Shown: piece by piece, positions 25,489 through 39,056 of the stretch
How the letters are laid out: every line of letters starts with the position of its first letter
Numbering within the stretch: the stretch's first letter is position 1
Origin: Eucriotettix oculatus
Taxonomy: Eukaryota; Arthropoda; Insecta; Orthoptera; Tetrigidae
Reading direction: 5' to 3'
Assembly: GCA_034510155.1 (NCBI GenBank)
Contig: CM067382.1
Location: 55,408,142-55,472,141 of the forward strand
Length of the DNA: 64,000 bases
The notes under the pieces: generated by a model
Database searches by the model: none
Seen by the model: the letters and a program-made list of their open reading frames with translations, nothing else
What the model was told of the DNA's origin: nothing
Translations under genes and position numbers: made by a program

Positions 25489-26869
25489 CGTAATAAACAG
25501 ATAAATAATTGTCAATATTATTGTATTTGTCAGTAAAATTTAGAAATAAATACATATATTCCTTTAATATTAACCTAAGCTCCAAAATATTTAGTCTTAA
25601 TCCTTTTCACGTTAATAATTCACATCCTTCTGCAGCACATCTAAAATTTTCTAGTTTCCAACCTTATCTCGATAACGGAGGTATAGAAATATTTTTCACT
25701 ATTACCAATGAAAATTGTACTTAAAATGTATTGAAGTGGGTTGTTGTTTCTTACTTTTGATGTCTTCTTTATTTTGCTCAACCTCGTAAATTTAATTTAT
25801 TTTCCTTATTTAATTTTAAATGTAACCTATGTTTGATTTAGTGATGTAACTTTTGCCCTGACACGATCATTAAAATGTAAATGACTATCTCATTGCACCA
25901 TAAACACATTATTGACGTCAATGATTTAAATGATAATCATCATGTGGAACGGTATCTAAATAAAATAATAATTTCTGGTCAGTTTCATGTCGCGTAAAAG
26001 CTTCTAAATTATATATTAATTTATACAACGTACTGAAACAGAATAGTGAACTATATTATGTACGTCACACACCGTGTAGGTAGAATGATGAGGAAACATT
26101 TAGTCACTGTGGGAACCGGGAAAGCTGTAAGAGAGATTTTCAAGCACAGAGCGAGAGTTTACCACGTTTCGTTTTGGAGAGAGTCTGCGTCGTCAGGCAG
26201 GATATGAAGCTGAATTGATCCTCCGGTTGGCGCCGTTCTTTGCGGTCTTTAATTAGACTCGCCCACATTAGCGTGTGCGGTACTTGTGCCAATAGTAGCT
26301 AATGAAGACTGATTACTCGGCAGTCGCGCGTACCACTGTTGCGCAGGGCTGCCAACGTTATCGACCAGAGACAGGAGGCACGTTGCTGTTGTTTGGATTC
26401 AATTAACAGCATATAACTGACGTACCGAGCCAGGCTTTTCGTCTTCCTCATTTTCAAAATGAACACAACACAAGTATTCGCTGTCGCATCCTGAATAAAA
26501 TAAATTGTTAGCTGAACTATCCGGCCTACAGTTATGAAAACTTTAAATTGAAGGTGATTTTACAATAAAAATAATCTTAACATTTACTCGACAACTTTAT
26601 ATTCACCTAATTCACTGGACAATCTCCTACATTTAATAATTTTCATTTCGTTTTATGTTTATAAACATAATAATTGTAATATGCAAATTATTCCTCATCT
26701 GTATCAATTTCCCGTTGAAAATAATTATTTCTTAATGTATATCTATTTAATACTTCAAAATATTTTATATTTAGTTACCTTGCGTGACAACTTACATGAG
26801 GCTAATCCACATAGTAGCAACATCCCTTTTACAAGCATGGAGAAAAATATTTGAAATGGATGACGCGGA

Positions 26870-27085
26870 AGGGCAGAGCAGAATTCCTTAACTTCCTTCA
26901 AAATATCCCTTCCGCTTGTTATTCCACTGTTTCCCATACTACACTCCATTACCCTGGTTTTCCCTCTATTAATCCTCATATTGAACTCTTCCTCTAGGAT
27001 CACGTTCATGTCGTTTATTACAGTTTCCAACCCTTCTTCTGAATCCCCTAATACTATATCATCATCGGAAGACCTTGGGGTTTTT
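26870..27085 (-). pseudogene. Antisense LINE reverse transcriptase fragment
   Basis: The minus strand encodes METVINDMNVILEEEFNM, RINRGKTRVMECS, GRDILKEVKEFC, a contiguous match to the part of LINE RTs in which a lysine-threonine motif (KTRVM) lies about 30 residues before the EVKEF-YLG segment. The rest of the RT is absent. It is the same family as 9361-10100. Confidence 0.85.
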
Positions 27086-28595
27086 ATTTCTTCTCCAGTA
27101 TGATAACATTAATAAATGCGTAACATTATTATTTAGAATTGTATATTTGTTATTAGCTTTTCAAAGCAATAACCGGTTTATATTGAAAAATGGTTTTAAT
27201 AAAGTGAATTTTTTAAAGTACAAAACGACATATTTTTTAACGTATTTTAAATGACTTGTGTATTTAGATGTTAGCAGCTGTTACAATTCGTAACAAATTG
27301 TATTCCGTAGTTTTTAAAAATTAAACGTAATTAAAATTAAGGGGCAGTAATTTTCCGAACTGGGAGTGAAAACTGTTGACAAATCGTTGAAGACGTCAGT
27401 TAGTTTACATGTGCTTACTGGTCGTCAATAAGGTGTTTATAAAGTTCAGATTGTCGTCGGTTACGCGAATAATAGTAAAAGAAGAAGAATGAGCTGCTAC
27501 TACCTACAACCACCACCTCCACCCCCACCTTCCATTTACGAATTATCAACAATCACGCAAACAGTGTGGACAAAGCCCGCTGTCGAATTTTGGCTCATCA
27601 ACTATTCAGGAACATTTCCACTCCGTTTCTCTCTCTCTCTCTCTCTCTTCCCTCCACTTCTCAGCACAACGTGTGCAGGTGTATTGGCTGTGGTGTGTAG
27701 CGAAAAAAAAAGGAGAAAAAAATCCGAGAGGAGATGCAGCACAAAACGGTTTATTTTTCCAGTCTCTATCTGCGCGCGTGCAATAATAATGGCTACCTTG
27801 GATATTATTAATAATTACGCATTTACGTTTCCTGGCAGTCTGTCTGTGTGTGTGTTTTTATTCGCGGCAGGCAGCACGGCGATGTAGTTAAGTGATTGCA
27901 AAAGCCGACGGGCTTGCAAACAAACAAGTCGTGTAATAAACATTTCATGCGCTTTTATCTAAATATCTATGGTAACGAGGGTTGGCTTGGGTGGTAATTT
28001 TTTTTTGCGGGGGAGCAAAGGGGCTGGGGGGTTGTTTAGATGCGTCAGTGTGCTCGATTGTTAACTTCGTGACAGTTTAGAAAATACTCGCCGACTATCA
28101 GAGCTGCGGCACGCGAGATGTTATCTGTAAAGCGGGGGGGTTCTTTACTGAGGGATGTGTTTGTGTGCTGTAAGGGGATAGTTGCCGGACCTTATCGAAC
28201 AGGGTTGGCTAGTTTGTGTGTGGAGCAATTCATCTAGAGAGGCTTGCGGCAGCTAGATATGCTTCAGGACCGCACAACCGTGTCCGGTCGAAATTTATAA
28301 TAAGTGCATTTCTATGTTCCTGCGGAGGTTTAGGGGAGGGTAAATTCACAACAGTTTCTCTGAGCGGAACACCGTGCCATGAAGAGACCTTTATCAGTCT
28401 ATACCGAATGCAGCCTTTGCATTACTTGATTCAAATATTAGACCAATGTCGTCCCAGTTGTAACTGACTATTCTTATTTAATACGTAATTATTAGTCTAA
28501 AGTAAATCGTGCTATTCTGAAAAAAAAAACTATTGCAGTTCGATGTAGCATTGTATGGTTTACTATTTTTTTTAAAAAAGTTTAAGTGTACAAAT

Positions 28596-29314
28596 TGTAA
28601 ATGATGGGGGGTGATATTAATTAATGAATTTATTACGTGTAGCAGATCAGTTCGTTGACGAACCTGAGTTGTTTCATAGGCGTCTCGCTGTAATTTCCGT
28701 GTTGTGGAACTTGAAGCGGCCGGTCGAACATAACACGAAGTCTTCCTTCCCTTGTTGCTAAGACCTTTCTTCCCTGCTTCCTGGACTGATCAAAGCATGG
28801 TCGCCGCTGCCACCTCACCAATCTCCTCTCTCCACCACTCTGCTACCATCTCCTTTCACCACCACCTTGTATCACCAGCAATCTCTTTCTCTGTCCAATC
28901 TGTCCAATCTCTCCTCTATCTCCTCTCTCCATCCACTGCAAAAATCTCTCCAATCTGTTCTCAATTTGTCTCCGCCAGCCTCTTTAAAGCCTTGTCCCCA
29001 CTTATCCGACACCTATCACTAAGGTGGCAGGGATGGATATCCTCCAATCATATCCCTTGTTTCATTTGGGGAACACACGCCACCCGGTCACCAAATTCCC
29101 AGGCAGATTAAGACATTCCGAAACGGCGACGTTGTGTCCGAGCTTTATGGTCCAGGTGTCAGTCGCAGCCCCTTTGTTGTTTATTCCGAAAGGCGAGACG
29201 GTGGGCGGAAAAACCCATTCTTCCTGGCAAACAACTTGCTTATGTCGGAATATTTGGTATTTACGTTCCCGTAAATTATAATAAAAATTTGGACGCGGGT
29301 TCTACTGCGCTACA
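28596..29314. mobile_element. LTR-like element (probable solo LTR), copy 2
   Basis: The interval begins TGTAAATGATGGGGGGTGAT and ends GCGCTACA, as in copy 1 at 10101-10893, and is highly similar throughout with a deletion of about 80 bases near the left end. AAAT precedes it and AAAT follows it, a possible 4-bp target duplication. LINE sequence of the same family as at copy 1 lies just downstream (29325-29440). Confidence 0.6.
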
Positions 29315-29324
29315 AAATACTACG

Positions 29325-29440
29325 TCTTTTGTCCTCCTTGTTGATCTCTCTTCCTCTATTCTGCTTAGAAATTCCTGGTTAAATACCCTACCTACACATC
29401 TAATTTTGAGCATTCTCCTATAGCACCACATTTCCAAAGT
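29325..29440 (-). pseudogene. Short antisense LINE fragment
   Basis: CTCTTCCTCTATTCTGCTTA, TTCCTGGTTAAATACC and GAGCATTCTCCTATAGCACC match the equivalent part of the LINE copies at 9595-9700, 42870-42960 and 62690-62780. It corresponds to the end of the RT frame (FEMWCYRRMLKI-like). Confidence 0.7.
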
Positions 29441-30894
29441 TTAATTTAGTGAACGTTGCGAAACTGATGCAGCGGCCCCTTGAACACCCTCTTAAGTCTA
29501 AGGAAAGACGATGATAAGGAAAATATTTCAAATCGTTTCCAAACAATCGTAAAATTTTCCAGTCGACGTTTCTTCAAGATTGGCTCAGACTTGATAATCG
29601 GTTTACGGCGACGCCTCCCTAACCTTGTTTTGCGCAAAGGTGCCAAAACGTGACGCCGGTCGCTACTGTGGAACCTCAACAATCGCTCGCTCGCTTGCAA
29701 ACAGCACATTGTTACGAAAGCTTTGAAAGAGCCGTATGTGTGTGTGTGTGTGTGTGCACAGCTGCAAGAGAAGGAAAAGAAGGACGACGGAAATTGCATT
29801 GCGGCCAATATTCTGGAAAGCTCCGCATGAGAACGACGCAATCGGCCGGTTACCATCTCCAGGGGATATTCCTCCGCCAAGGCGACGACGCCATATTGTG
29901 ATCACGTGGCACCGTGTAGCAAAGTAAGTGGGTTGGCGACGAGAATGTCACGAAATCGAACTCTTGTCGTCACAACCGAAAAAAAAAATCCAAATTATTA
30001 TGCCAATCATAAATAACAAAGCAACGGAATAATTGTTGCCATATTCCATGAACGAGGTCGTCCAAAATCATCGCTAAAAGTTTCTGTTTACCTTCCTTTC
30101 TCCTATACAGGCATACATCAATTGGGTGATAAATCAGTTTACCAATGGAACTCCAATTTCTTCATATTCTTATAGATAAAGAAGTAGAACAATGACCAAT
30201 ATCATACGATGTCAGACAATAGATAATGAGTCACAGAACCCAATTTTTCGTTGTGTTCCTTGGAAGACCTAATTTTGTAGTTTATACTGTCTATATTGTA
30301 GTGTAGATTAGTCACCTTGGCTGCAGTGGGTGAGCAGTTGAATACTATCGGAAATATTTTACACACGAGGCGAATAAAACAAGCTACTGCATCGGTTATT
30401 TCCGCGGTCCTCTTACTATTCGACTTAAAATATGGAAATATTATGGTATAAATACGAAAATAATAGAAGCATCCAAATAATGTTAGGATTGTTTTTTAGT
30501 GATTACAATTCATATCAACCAGAATATAAATAACGGAAATAATTAAATACGTCGTAGAAGAATCAATTAAGGAAAGGCATTGTCGAATAAACCAAAAAAA
30601 TCTGATAATAGGTAATTTTGTATTCCTAATAGTTATTCTAATGTCTAGTAAATATTTCAGATCCTCCCATTGACTTTATAGATAATAAAATTGAACAATT
30701 CGCATTATTGAAATATTGATATATTTATAAAATTAAAATCTGTTAACTTTCACCAATATTTTTATTCAAACATATTTTGTTCTTTGGTCAATATGATACA
30801 GTACAAGATCCTCTAAACTTCATAAGTCAATGTAACACTAAATAATGCGTACAAATATATTTTAATTTCTAACTCAACGATTTTTTATTAGAAA

Positions 30895-31225
30895 CAAGCA
30901 ACTCCCTTTTACAAGCTCAGGAAGGGAATTGGAAAGGAGGGGGCATGTGTAAGGTAGAGCAAAGTAGCCAAGGGTTGACTCGGGCCCCCAAGCTATAGCT
31001 AAAGATCCTAATCGGCGATTCACGTAAAATAGATGCAGGAAAAACCCTACAAAACCTGCACCAAGTAGGTCGGACATTTGGGTATTCTTCTCACGGCCTT
31101 CCCAATGGCAGGATATAAGTGGTCGCAGCATTCCATTCTCCGTTTCTCCACCAGTTTTAGGAGACAGTTGTCGAACTGATAAAATGGGATCAGAGGACAA
31201 AACTTGCCGTATGTCCAAGGTCTTC
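30895..31225 (+). repeat. Dispersed repeat family A, near full-length copy
   Basis: The copy runs from ACAAGCTCAGGAAGGGAATTG through GATGCAGG, AAACCCTACAAAACCTGCAC and GGTCGCAGCATTCC to CGTATGTCCAAGGTCTTCGA. It contains extra sequence at about 30960-31010 that is missing from the 55676 copy but present at 16640-16670. On the minus strand a frame reading GRRPWTYGK and RRMECCD is open and is shared with the 55676 copy (RRPWTYGK, RRRECCD). Confidence 0.75.
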
Positions 31226-34200
31226 GACCCCAATACAAACACCTTGAAATTAGAGAGAGAACGAGGCATCTCCAAAAGTATTTCCACATCTTCCGTCTGT
31301 GGAGAAATACAAGCGATCGAATGCTCGCAGAAGTTAACCCTACAGTGAATATTATTTTGTCTATAAAATCTTTCGTGTTTAAATTTTAGGAGTAAAATTT
31401 ATTGACTGTAAATGTTAATCATTCTTTTAAAAAAAAATTAACGACGAAATTAAGGCATGTAAAAAATACAACCGTCATAGGAATGATCATAATAATACAA
31501 TTCAAGGACGGAGAGTTCTGGGGACTTCAGTCGAGTGCTGAAGTTGGTTGTCCACGACGTTTTAATGTCATCCTCTTCACCTGAAGATGATTCGTCGTAC
31601 GTTTTCCCGACATAGATGATGGACGTTCTCTAATGAAATTCAACACTGAACTATCCAACCAAGAAAAAGAAATACAAAAATACCAAAACACAAAAATAAG
31701 AGAGGAAATATATAAAACACTTTGTAAAAGAAATTGTGGAAAAATATTAAAGTAGAATATTATGTAAGTGGAAGAAGATTGATATATTAAAGAAACAAAT
31801 ACCGTTACACATATGTGAGAAACGGGAAGAAAAAAATTCTCGCTGAAGAGCAGAAAGAATTATAGGTAACGAGGAAATTTCATTTATTTAATTTAACACA
31901 TATTTCTCTCCATGTTGGTGGAAGTAATTAGTCGAAAAGAAATTTTCCGCACGTTTCTGAGAATCTCGTAAAACTGCAAAATATCAAAGGACCTCCCTAC
32001 TTATGTAAAGAATAAAATTCGTCTTCATTTGCTTTGGTTTCAGAGGTTCGTATAGAAAGAACCTCCTTTTTATTTATTTTTTTAATCTGAATTTTTGCAA
32101 AGTGTGAGTCCTTAGGAAGGCTGTTCCAGGTAATAAATTCCCTCCCCCCCCGTCCCCATCGCTTTTGGATGGAATGTGACTCTAGGAAACCCACAATGGC
32201 ACGCTCCGCCACTGCTTAATTAATTCAATGAAGTTTTGCCGACTTGCACTCGACTCCACTCGGAAAATATAATTCATTAGCAGCGACGAGGAATAAGAGT
32301 CAGAAGGGAGTGGTGAGGGTGCTCATTGTTTATTTGGAAACTTGAAGATGAAAGTGTTTCTGTTTTTAGTGTACCTATTTTGCCTGTGAAATCTATTAGC
32401 CCGGTCTTTCTGTTATGCGGTCCGTCGCTCTTGGCTTCGAAGATAGGCAGAGGAAGTTGGATTTTCCTGCCCGAGGGAAGAGAAGGGAAAAGGGGAAGTA
32501 AGTTCGCGTTTGATTGTGAGAAATGTGGAGTGGGAAGGTTGGTCGGTGTCTGTGGCGTTCCACTCGGCAGATACTTTGATCTCTGCTCTACTTGAAGGCT
32601 GCGCTCGCTTCATTGGCGTTTACGATCGGTTTCCTTTAAAGAATACTTGCTTTCCGGCGAATTTCCTTGTTCCTTCGAGGAGATTTTGATGCCACTGCTT
32701 CCGTTTCACCAACAGGACGCAAAAAGCTCTTTGAGCTTTGCACCAAAGGATGACGTCCGCAATCACTTGGAAAGTAACCAATGGGTCTAAATTAATTTAA
32801 CGTCCAGTTAACAGTAAACTGGTTTCCTTGAATTTAGAAAACCCGTACGATACTCATCAACAGAAGACGTTTATTTCACTCTTGGTACCAACATAACTTC
32901 AGAACACTTCCTGGAGTTTTGTTACCGCTTGCACAAGACTAACTTCCATTTATGCATACTCCTGGACATAAAGGCTCTACGGTAACTTTTTTTTAGTGAA
33001 TTGGTAACTATAAAATATTTTACATTTTCCTTCTGTTTTTAACTATACACCTTACGTCTGTAAAGTTTCGTGACTGGATTAATAAAAATTATAGATATTT
33101 TAAAAAGTTGATAACTTGAATACAACGTACAGAAAGTCCATGTAACTGCATTTAACTGTTGTAATGTCTGTTTCATTATACATGGGTTCTTTATATATGA
33201 TTAAGCTAAATTATTACGGGTTGTTAGTGTAACAATAAAACACATCTACTCGGAATTTGGCAGTACGTAATCAAAGGTGGTAATAAAAGTCAGACACAAC
33301 GGCGCTATTGGGGATTTTCCTACGTCCCATGAAATTTGGATGGTAAGTAGGTTGGCGTTTTTTCCCCAAGTGATAGTGGGGGCGATAAAAGGCCCCTCCC
33401 AGAGAGAACAGAAAATAATTTTGATTGGAAAATATCGAGCCCCACCACCGACGGATTATGAACTAAGAAAATGGGGAAAATTATTAAAAACCCGAGGAGA
33501 AATAGATTTTTGGGACAGACTAAGGAGATGAGAAGTTGGAAATTAAGGACGTGGAGGTGTTTATGCTTTGAACTTTAAGGAGATTATGGTTTGATGATTA
33601 AGGACGTCATGGCTATGATCGGATGTTAAGATTGGACATTTTACAATCCTGAATATAATCACACGTGCAACTAACTTTATCACGGTCTTATATGGCCTAC
33701 ATTTAGGATCTTAATGAAGACTAGTTATTATATATGCAAATTGATCAAAGTTTCTTAAATAATTTATAAGAGTAGAAGAAATGCTTTCAACAAAGCTCTG
33801 CCAGTAAGGGTAATTATTCGTAGATTTAAATGAAGCAGGAATGGCTGCTATGACTGAGCGTGGATACATTAATTATATTCTAGATTCTAAGCCAATAATA
33901 AACTATTTTCCTTGGTGAATAACATAGTCCACGTTCCTTTTTTTGTGAACTGAAGTGGACCGGTTGTGAGGAATCCATTTTCCCGTGGTCCGCCAACGAA
34001 TAATCCACTTTTGGCCGCGTCCGGACATTCATTATAAACGACTCTTGGCGCACTCGGCTATTCAGCAAAAGTGTTGAAAACGCGTGTTTCACGCAGCTGA
34101 AAAGATAGACACACACACACACATTGGAAGAGAGAAAGTGTGCCACTAATTAATGCTTTCTTCCCTGTAGGACTGCCAGAAATACGCTGCTTTTGTCGCT

Positions 34201-34677
34201 CGGCGGTTAATTACCGGAGCACTAATCTCGTTCCGTCCGAGACGTCTGTCAGCAACCCCTTTCTCGCCATCCAACCCTTTTCCAACCTTTTCGTCAGGGA
34301 TGTAATTATAGTCTCACTCTTGACAACTTACATTAGCGTAAGAGGGAGAATAATTACCACTGCGCGTGACTGTGTCCTAGAAACCATTCCTCCTCGGTTT
34401 TCCGTAACAGTGTTCTTTGTACGCCTGTTTTGTCATTCTTCGAGTCGAAGCGACGCACTTTATCTAGACATTTAACACACTCTTCCATCAAAACTTGTCA
34501 CTACCCTTCACTTCATTAATTACGTTACCCAACAAAAAATTTGAACCATGTAGTGGGTTTCATTGCCTCATCAATAATTTATATTATAAATTATTTTCGT
34601 CAACATGTTGAACATCATTACGTCATAACGTATTTTTTGGGGGTCAAGGCTGTTGATTTTAATAATTATAGTCTAGG

Positions 34678-34745
34678 AGGCCAGAATGGAAAGATGTTTC
34701 CCTGATCCGGGAATCGAACTTGGGACCTCCCGACGCACAGGCTGT
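34678..34745 (-). repeat. tRNA-derived SINE-like fragment
   Basis: On the minus strand the text TGAGCGGACACAGCCTGTG followed by GGGAGGTCCCAAGTTCGATT resembles the A-box and B-box halves of a tRNA-derived promoter. The complete tRNA cloverleaf is not present, so this is more likely a SINE head than a tRNA gene. Confidence 0.45.
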
Positions 34746-35639
34746 GTCCGCTCATCAATAAATAAAATATGCAAAGAAAGCCATTACGATGCCGACTGAA
34801 TAGCTTAGAAGGAATAGTTCTGCATCACTACTTCGTGAAGTCTTATTATTACGGAGGGTTATTACGTAAGCTCTGCTAATAAGGAAAAGGTTCCGATCGT
34901 TAATTACAATTTTTTACGAAATAAAGAAGAGAAGAAAGTAAATTAATCGGTAAGTTAAAATATAGAGGGGGAAAAAATCTCCCTTCCTGCCTCGTGTTGT
35001 TCCTCTTCCTTTCGTCCCTTATCTCGATAGCTTGTTATTATACGTTGAGCGCTCGGGCTCAGTAATTATTTTGCATGATATTTTCACTCGAAACGCTCTC
35101 GTCAAGTGACTTAGTAATTTACTCGTGTTCTATCTCTCTCCCTCTCATTTTAATGATTGTTTTCTTAATTTTCCACCGAAGCAGGGGGATTTGTTTTTTT
35201 CCCCTTCGCGCGTAAATTAATATTCAAAATGATCAATTTTAAGCAAAAGGTAATTAATTTTTTTAACAAGTATTTGAGGTCTCTGAAGGTTAAAGTCCAA
35301 AATAATAGGCAGTTGCTAGAACTAAACGCGGGTGTCTGGAAATATCGAGGGAAAAATCGTAGAAGACCAACAGGACGTCCATCATAGACTATGAAAAATC
35401 TGACTAAAGTATCGTTCCATTTGCTATTCTCTGAAATTTTCGTACACACTACTACAGAGATTTCGGTAGTTGTAAATCACTTATTTACGTATAATTATAA
35501 TTTTTCACCGCGATTTGTTGAAAAAAGTTATTAATATTGTGTTCCATTACTCTTACGATTCTATTTAATAACGTTCTTGCAGTAACATTAGAGATATAAG
35601 AAGTGAGGTAAATGAAAAATCTTCCGCTAAGGCAAGAGT

Positions 35640-35850
35640 TATCCTCTGATCCCATTGGATCAGTCCTCCTAAAACTGGTGCAGACACGGAGAAGGGAATG
35701 CTGCGACCCCACAGCAAACTCGTCTCCCGTCATTGGGAAGGGCGTGAACATAGTGCCCAATGCCCGACCTACCTGATGCAGGTTTTCTAGGGATTCCCCT
35801 GCATCTCTTTAGGTGAAACACCGGGTAGATTCCTTAAACGAAAACTATGC
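35640..35850 (-). repeat. Dispersed repeat family A, partial copy
   Basis: The plus strand reads GGATCAGTCCTCCTAAAACT, GGGAATGCTGCGACCCCACA, GGGCGTGAACATAG, TGATGCAGGTTTTCTAGGG and GTGAAACACCGGGTAG, the reverse complement of the 55676-55998 copy with few changes. This appears to be one of the younger copies. Confidence 0.75.
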
Positions 35851-37164
35851 ACACTTTGATGTCGAGATTAAATACATTCCTATAAATCTCGTTTTGCAGC
35901 CGCCGTAAGGTTAAACGTACTTTTTTCTCGTCTTAAGTATTTATTTGTTCAATCCAAATAATTTAAAAAATGTTTACTGTTCCTCTTTTCGTACGTAATA
36001 AACGGAAAGTAAAGTTAAACTAGAAATACGTGCCATAGAAATAAAAATCACAGGTGAAATAAAATCATCCGCGGACAAATGAGACGGGATGTCGATGCCG
36101 AATGAAAGGGGATGAGGGAGAGGCCACAGAATTATGCACTCAGTGAAAAAAAAATATACAACAACAAACAAATCGCATTAAAAGGGCAGCTAGCCAGAAA
36201 ACCACCACATCACGTTGCACTCAATTATCGGCAATATTGAATTAAATAAAATGGGTTGTCTGTAACACACATTTTTTTCCCCACACCCGGAAAGCACTTT
36301 ACATATTGTTGGTGGCTTAGTGCTCTTCGCTTCGGCATGATTTTTTCACTACGTGAATAGGTGATTTAGTTTCTATATGGACGATGTGATTTTCCTGTGC
36401 TGAAATTGGGGTTGGGACGTTTACTCATTTATTTACACTTGGCGGACAAAAACAATATAGCCATAGTCCTCGCAAAAACGTGAACTTATAGTCGGGATTA
36501 TTGACAGACCTTTACTTAGTTTGAGAAGAATAAGGAAATAATTCACAATGGGAACGAAATCAGTTAACATTATTGCTTTTTAGAATATATTTACCTATTT
36601 TTAATACAATTTCTTCTGTGCTAAAATGTTTCTTTTTTAATGAAATAAAATTGTGTTTCTGTAAAAATAATTTTATGACTACATTATGAAATATAAAATT
36701 CTAGAGGCCAGATTGAGACTGTAAAATAAAATAATTAAACACTGTGGACCGAGCTCCTCCTTTAATTAATTTTAGTCGGGGTGGAGCTGGGGAGACCAGG
36801 ATTTTTTTTTCTTACTGGATCGTGCTGAAGTTTAGTAAATAGGGGTGGAATACTGCATCAGGTCAAGCACCATCTTGACCTTGTGAATGAACTCTTGTTT
36901 ACATCTGTGACTTTATAATTTTTGCGTCAGAAGGTAATTCACAAAACTACGAATATATTCTGTTAAAGAGTTAAAAGCCAGTAAAGTAGGTGTCTTTAGC
37001 TGCATCGAAGTTACGTATAAAGTTTATATCTGCTTGTATTAAGGCTCGGTGAAAAACCTTATAGTGAGAGTAACGTGCGGTATGCCACTGTATATGGAAA
37101 AATGTTGTGTGTTCCTAGAGAAACAAAAGGAAAAACTGGCAGACTCACCTTATAAAAATGAGTT

Positions 37165-37290
37165 ACAGGATGCTGAACCCCCCCAAAAAAAATTAAGAAA
37201 GAAACTGAACGGAAGAAAGGGCAAGTTGAAAGTAAAAAAATCTTGAAAAGAAAAATTAATAAATCAACCATACGCAAAATGAACACTGAT
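37165..37290 (+). repeat. Dispersed repeat family B, copy 2 (partial)
   Basis: CAGGATGCTGAACCCCCCCA, AGAAAGAAACTGAACGGAAG and CAACCATACGCAAAATGAAC correspond to parts of the copies at 22785 and 62905. A short lysine-rich frame is open across it, but it gives no recognisable protein. Confidence 0.45.
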
Positions 37291-39024
37291 TTTTTTAAAT
37301 CTTACCATCTTTTGTGTTGTGTTTACTGTAATTAAATGACAGACTGTCCATGCCATTAAAATACAATCTTTCTAGCGTACGTCTAATGTAATATACTCTG
37401 ATTCATCATTAAACCTGTGTTAAAACATGGATAAAGTAATTTTTGTTAAACCGTGAGTTATGTAGGGGGTAAAATTATTACACTGCTGTATAAAGAAAAC
37501 GATAATAATTAAAAATATAATTGCGTTAACAAAATAAGCTGACACAGGCGAACGTATTGAAATACTAATTAAATTGTATATGAGTAACTGAGAGAGCTTT
37601 ATGATGTTAGGATCTAGTGATATATATTTTTCGGATTATATAATATATACTAAAAATTGATGGCGTCGGCTCACAAATCGGTTTTGGCTAAAAATAAACT
37701 TCCTAAGACCTCCCTAAGAAACTGTCTCTAAAACGACGTAACTTGAGGTAAAAGCTATAAGCCCAAAGACATAGGAAATTGAATTTTAATAATAGATGAA
37801 GCGTCTTGTCGCAGAAATGGACCGGCTGGGGAACCAAACGGGAAGGGGGGAAGGGGGGTGAATAGTGGGGGAGGACAGAAAATATAGAGTGGGGATGTAG
37901 GGAGGAAAATTCATTTTCACAGACTTATCGATACTGGCGGGAATCAATATTTCTCGACACGCTCGTCACAACGACAGTCGTGAACGAATAAAGAAACCGG
38001 AGTAAACACGTTTAGGTACCTAAAATATTCTATAGCGTAGTGTGACGATATTAGTATATTATTTCCAAAATATATGCTACTTAAAAAATTTCCTTCTCAT
38101 TAACCATTTTCCTTTCAGCGACTAATAAATTAATAGTTACTCGTATAGAATCAAATCAACTACCAATTTACAGTCAAACAAACTAATTGGTCGTTAATTT
38201 AATTATTAGGACGTCAACTGATATATTACGAGTTTATTTTAATTCAGTTTTAAGTTCATTAGATAAATAATACATAAATGAAATGGCTATTATGTTAGAC
38301 TACTATAGAATCATTACTTTTTTGTCGAGAGAAAATTTTAATTAGTTAAATCTATTAAACATCTTTTATTTTCAATAAATTGTGAGACTGATCAATATAA
38401 TTGGAGAAAATAGAATTAAAATAGAACTTATGTTTCAGACAGAACAACTGGTCAAAATTATAAAAGTTTACTTATTTCACGGCAGTTTTAATTAAGTATA
38501 TAACGAACACGCACAACCTTATAAAGTTAATGGCTCGAAAGAGTGTAGATTCAGGCCATCTTATTTCATTTTTAGTTATGATTTTTAAATAAATAAAAAA
38601 GTGTATTACTAAAGCAATTTAATCCGTTGAGTTATTACAAAAATACTGCAGCGTTCAAAGAATAATAAAATGTAAATGATAATTAATGTACATTTAATTA
38701 TCAGGTAAACTATTTAATTGAGTTTAAACAGCCTCTTAGGTATAATAATTTAGCTGATCACGGAACCAATTAATATTGTGAGGAAGTTGGAACCGTTAAA
38801 TGGTTATAAAGGTGATTTTTAAATTTTCCAATGGAAGGTCCTTGAAAATAACAAATGCTTATGGTTAAAGGGGACAGGATTGGACAATCATAAAAAACAT
38901 GATTGAAAATACAAAGTGTGAAGGGTTACGCCTGGATTTATGAGCCAGCGAAAGAATTTATTTAATTGTTTGAAACGTGTGGAATTTTCTGTATGACTGA
39001 ACGATGAACAGCTAATTTTTTATA

Positions 39025-39056
39025 CCCGAAGAAGTCTCAAATGAGAGACGAAACGT
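39025..39056 (+). other. Hammerhead-like stem-loop motif
   Basis: The motif reads CCCGAAGA, A, GTCTC, AAAT, GAGAGAC, GAAACGT, followed by AATATAGTTC. It is almost identical to 10996-11026 and lies about 600 bases before exon 2. Confidence 0.5.

Noticed and set aside
25295..25585. 96-codon minus-strand frame
   Set aside because: It is open across the (TA)n(TG)n microsatellite and consists largely of IYIY and THTH repeats.
29446..29927. Frames of up to 144 codons around a (GT)n run
   Set aside because: Four frames overlap on both strands, all crossing the microsatellite, with no recognisable domain.
34678..34745. Possible tRNA gene on the minus strand
   Set aside because: A- and B-box-like halves are present but acceptor and anticodon stems do not pair into a full cloverleaf; a SINE head is more likely.
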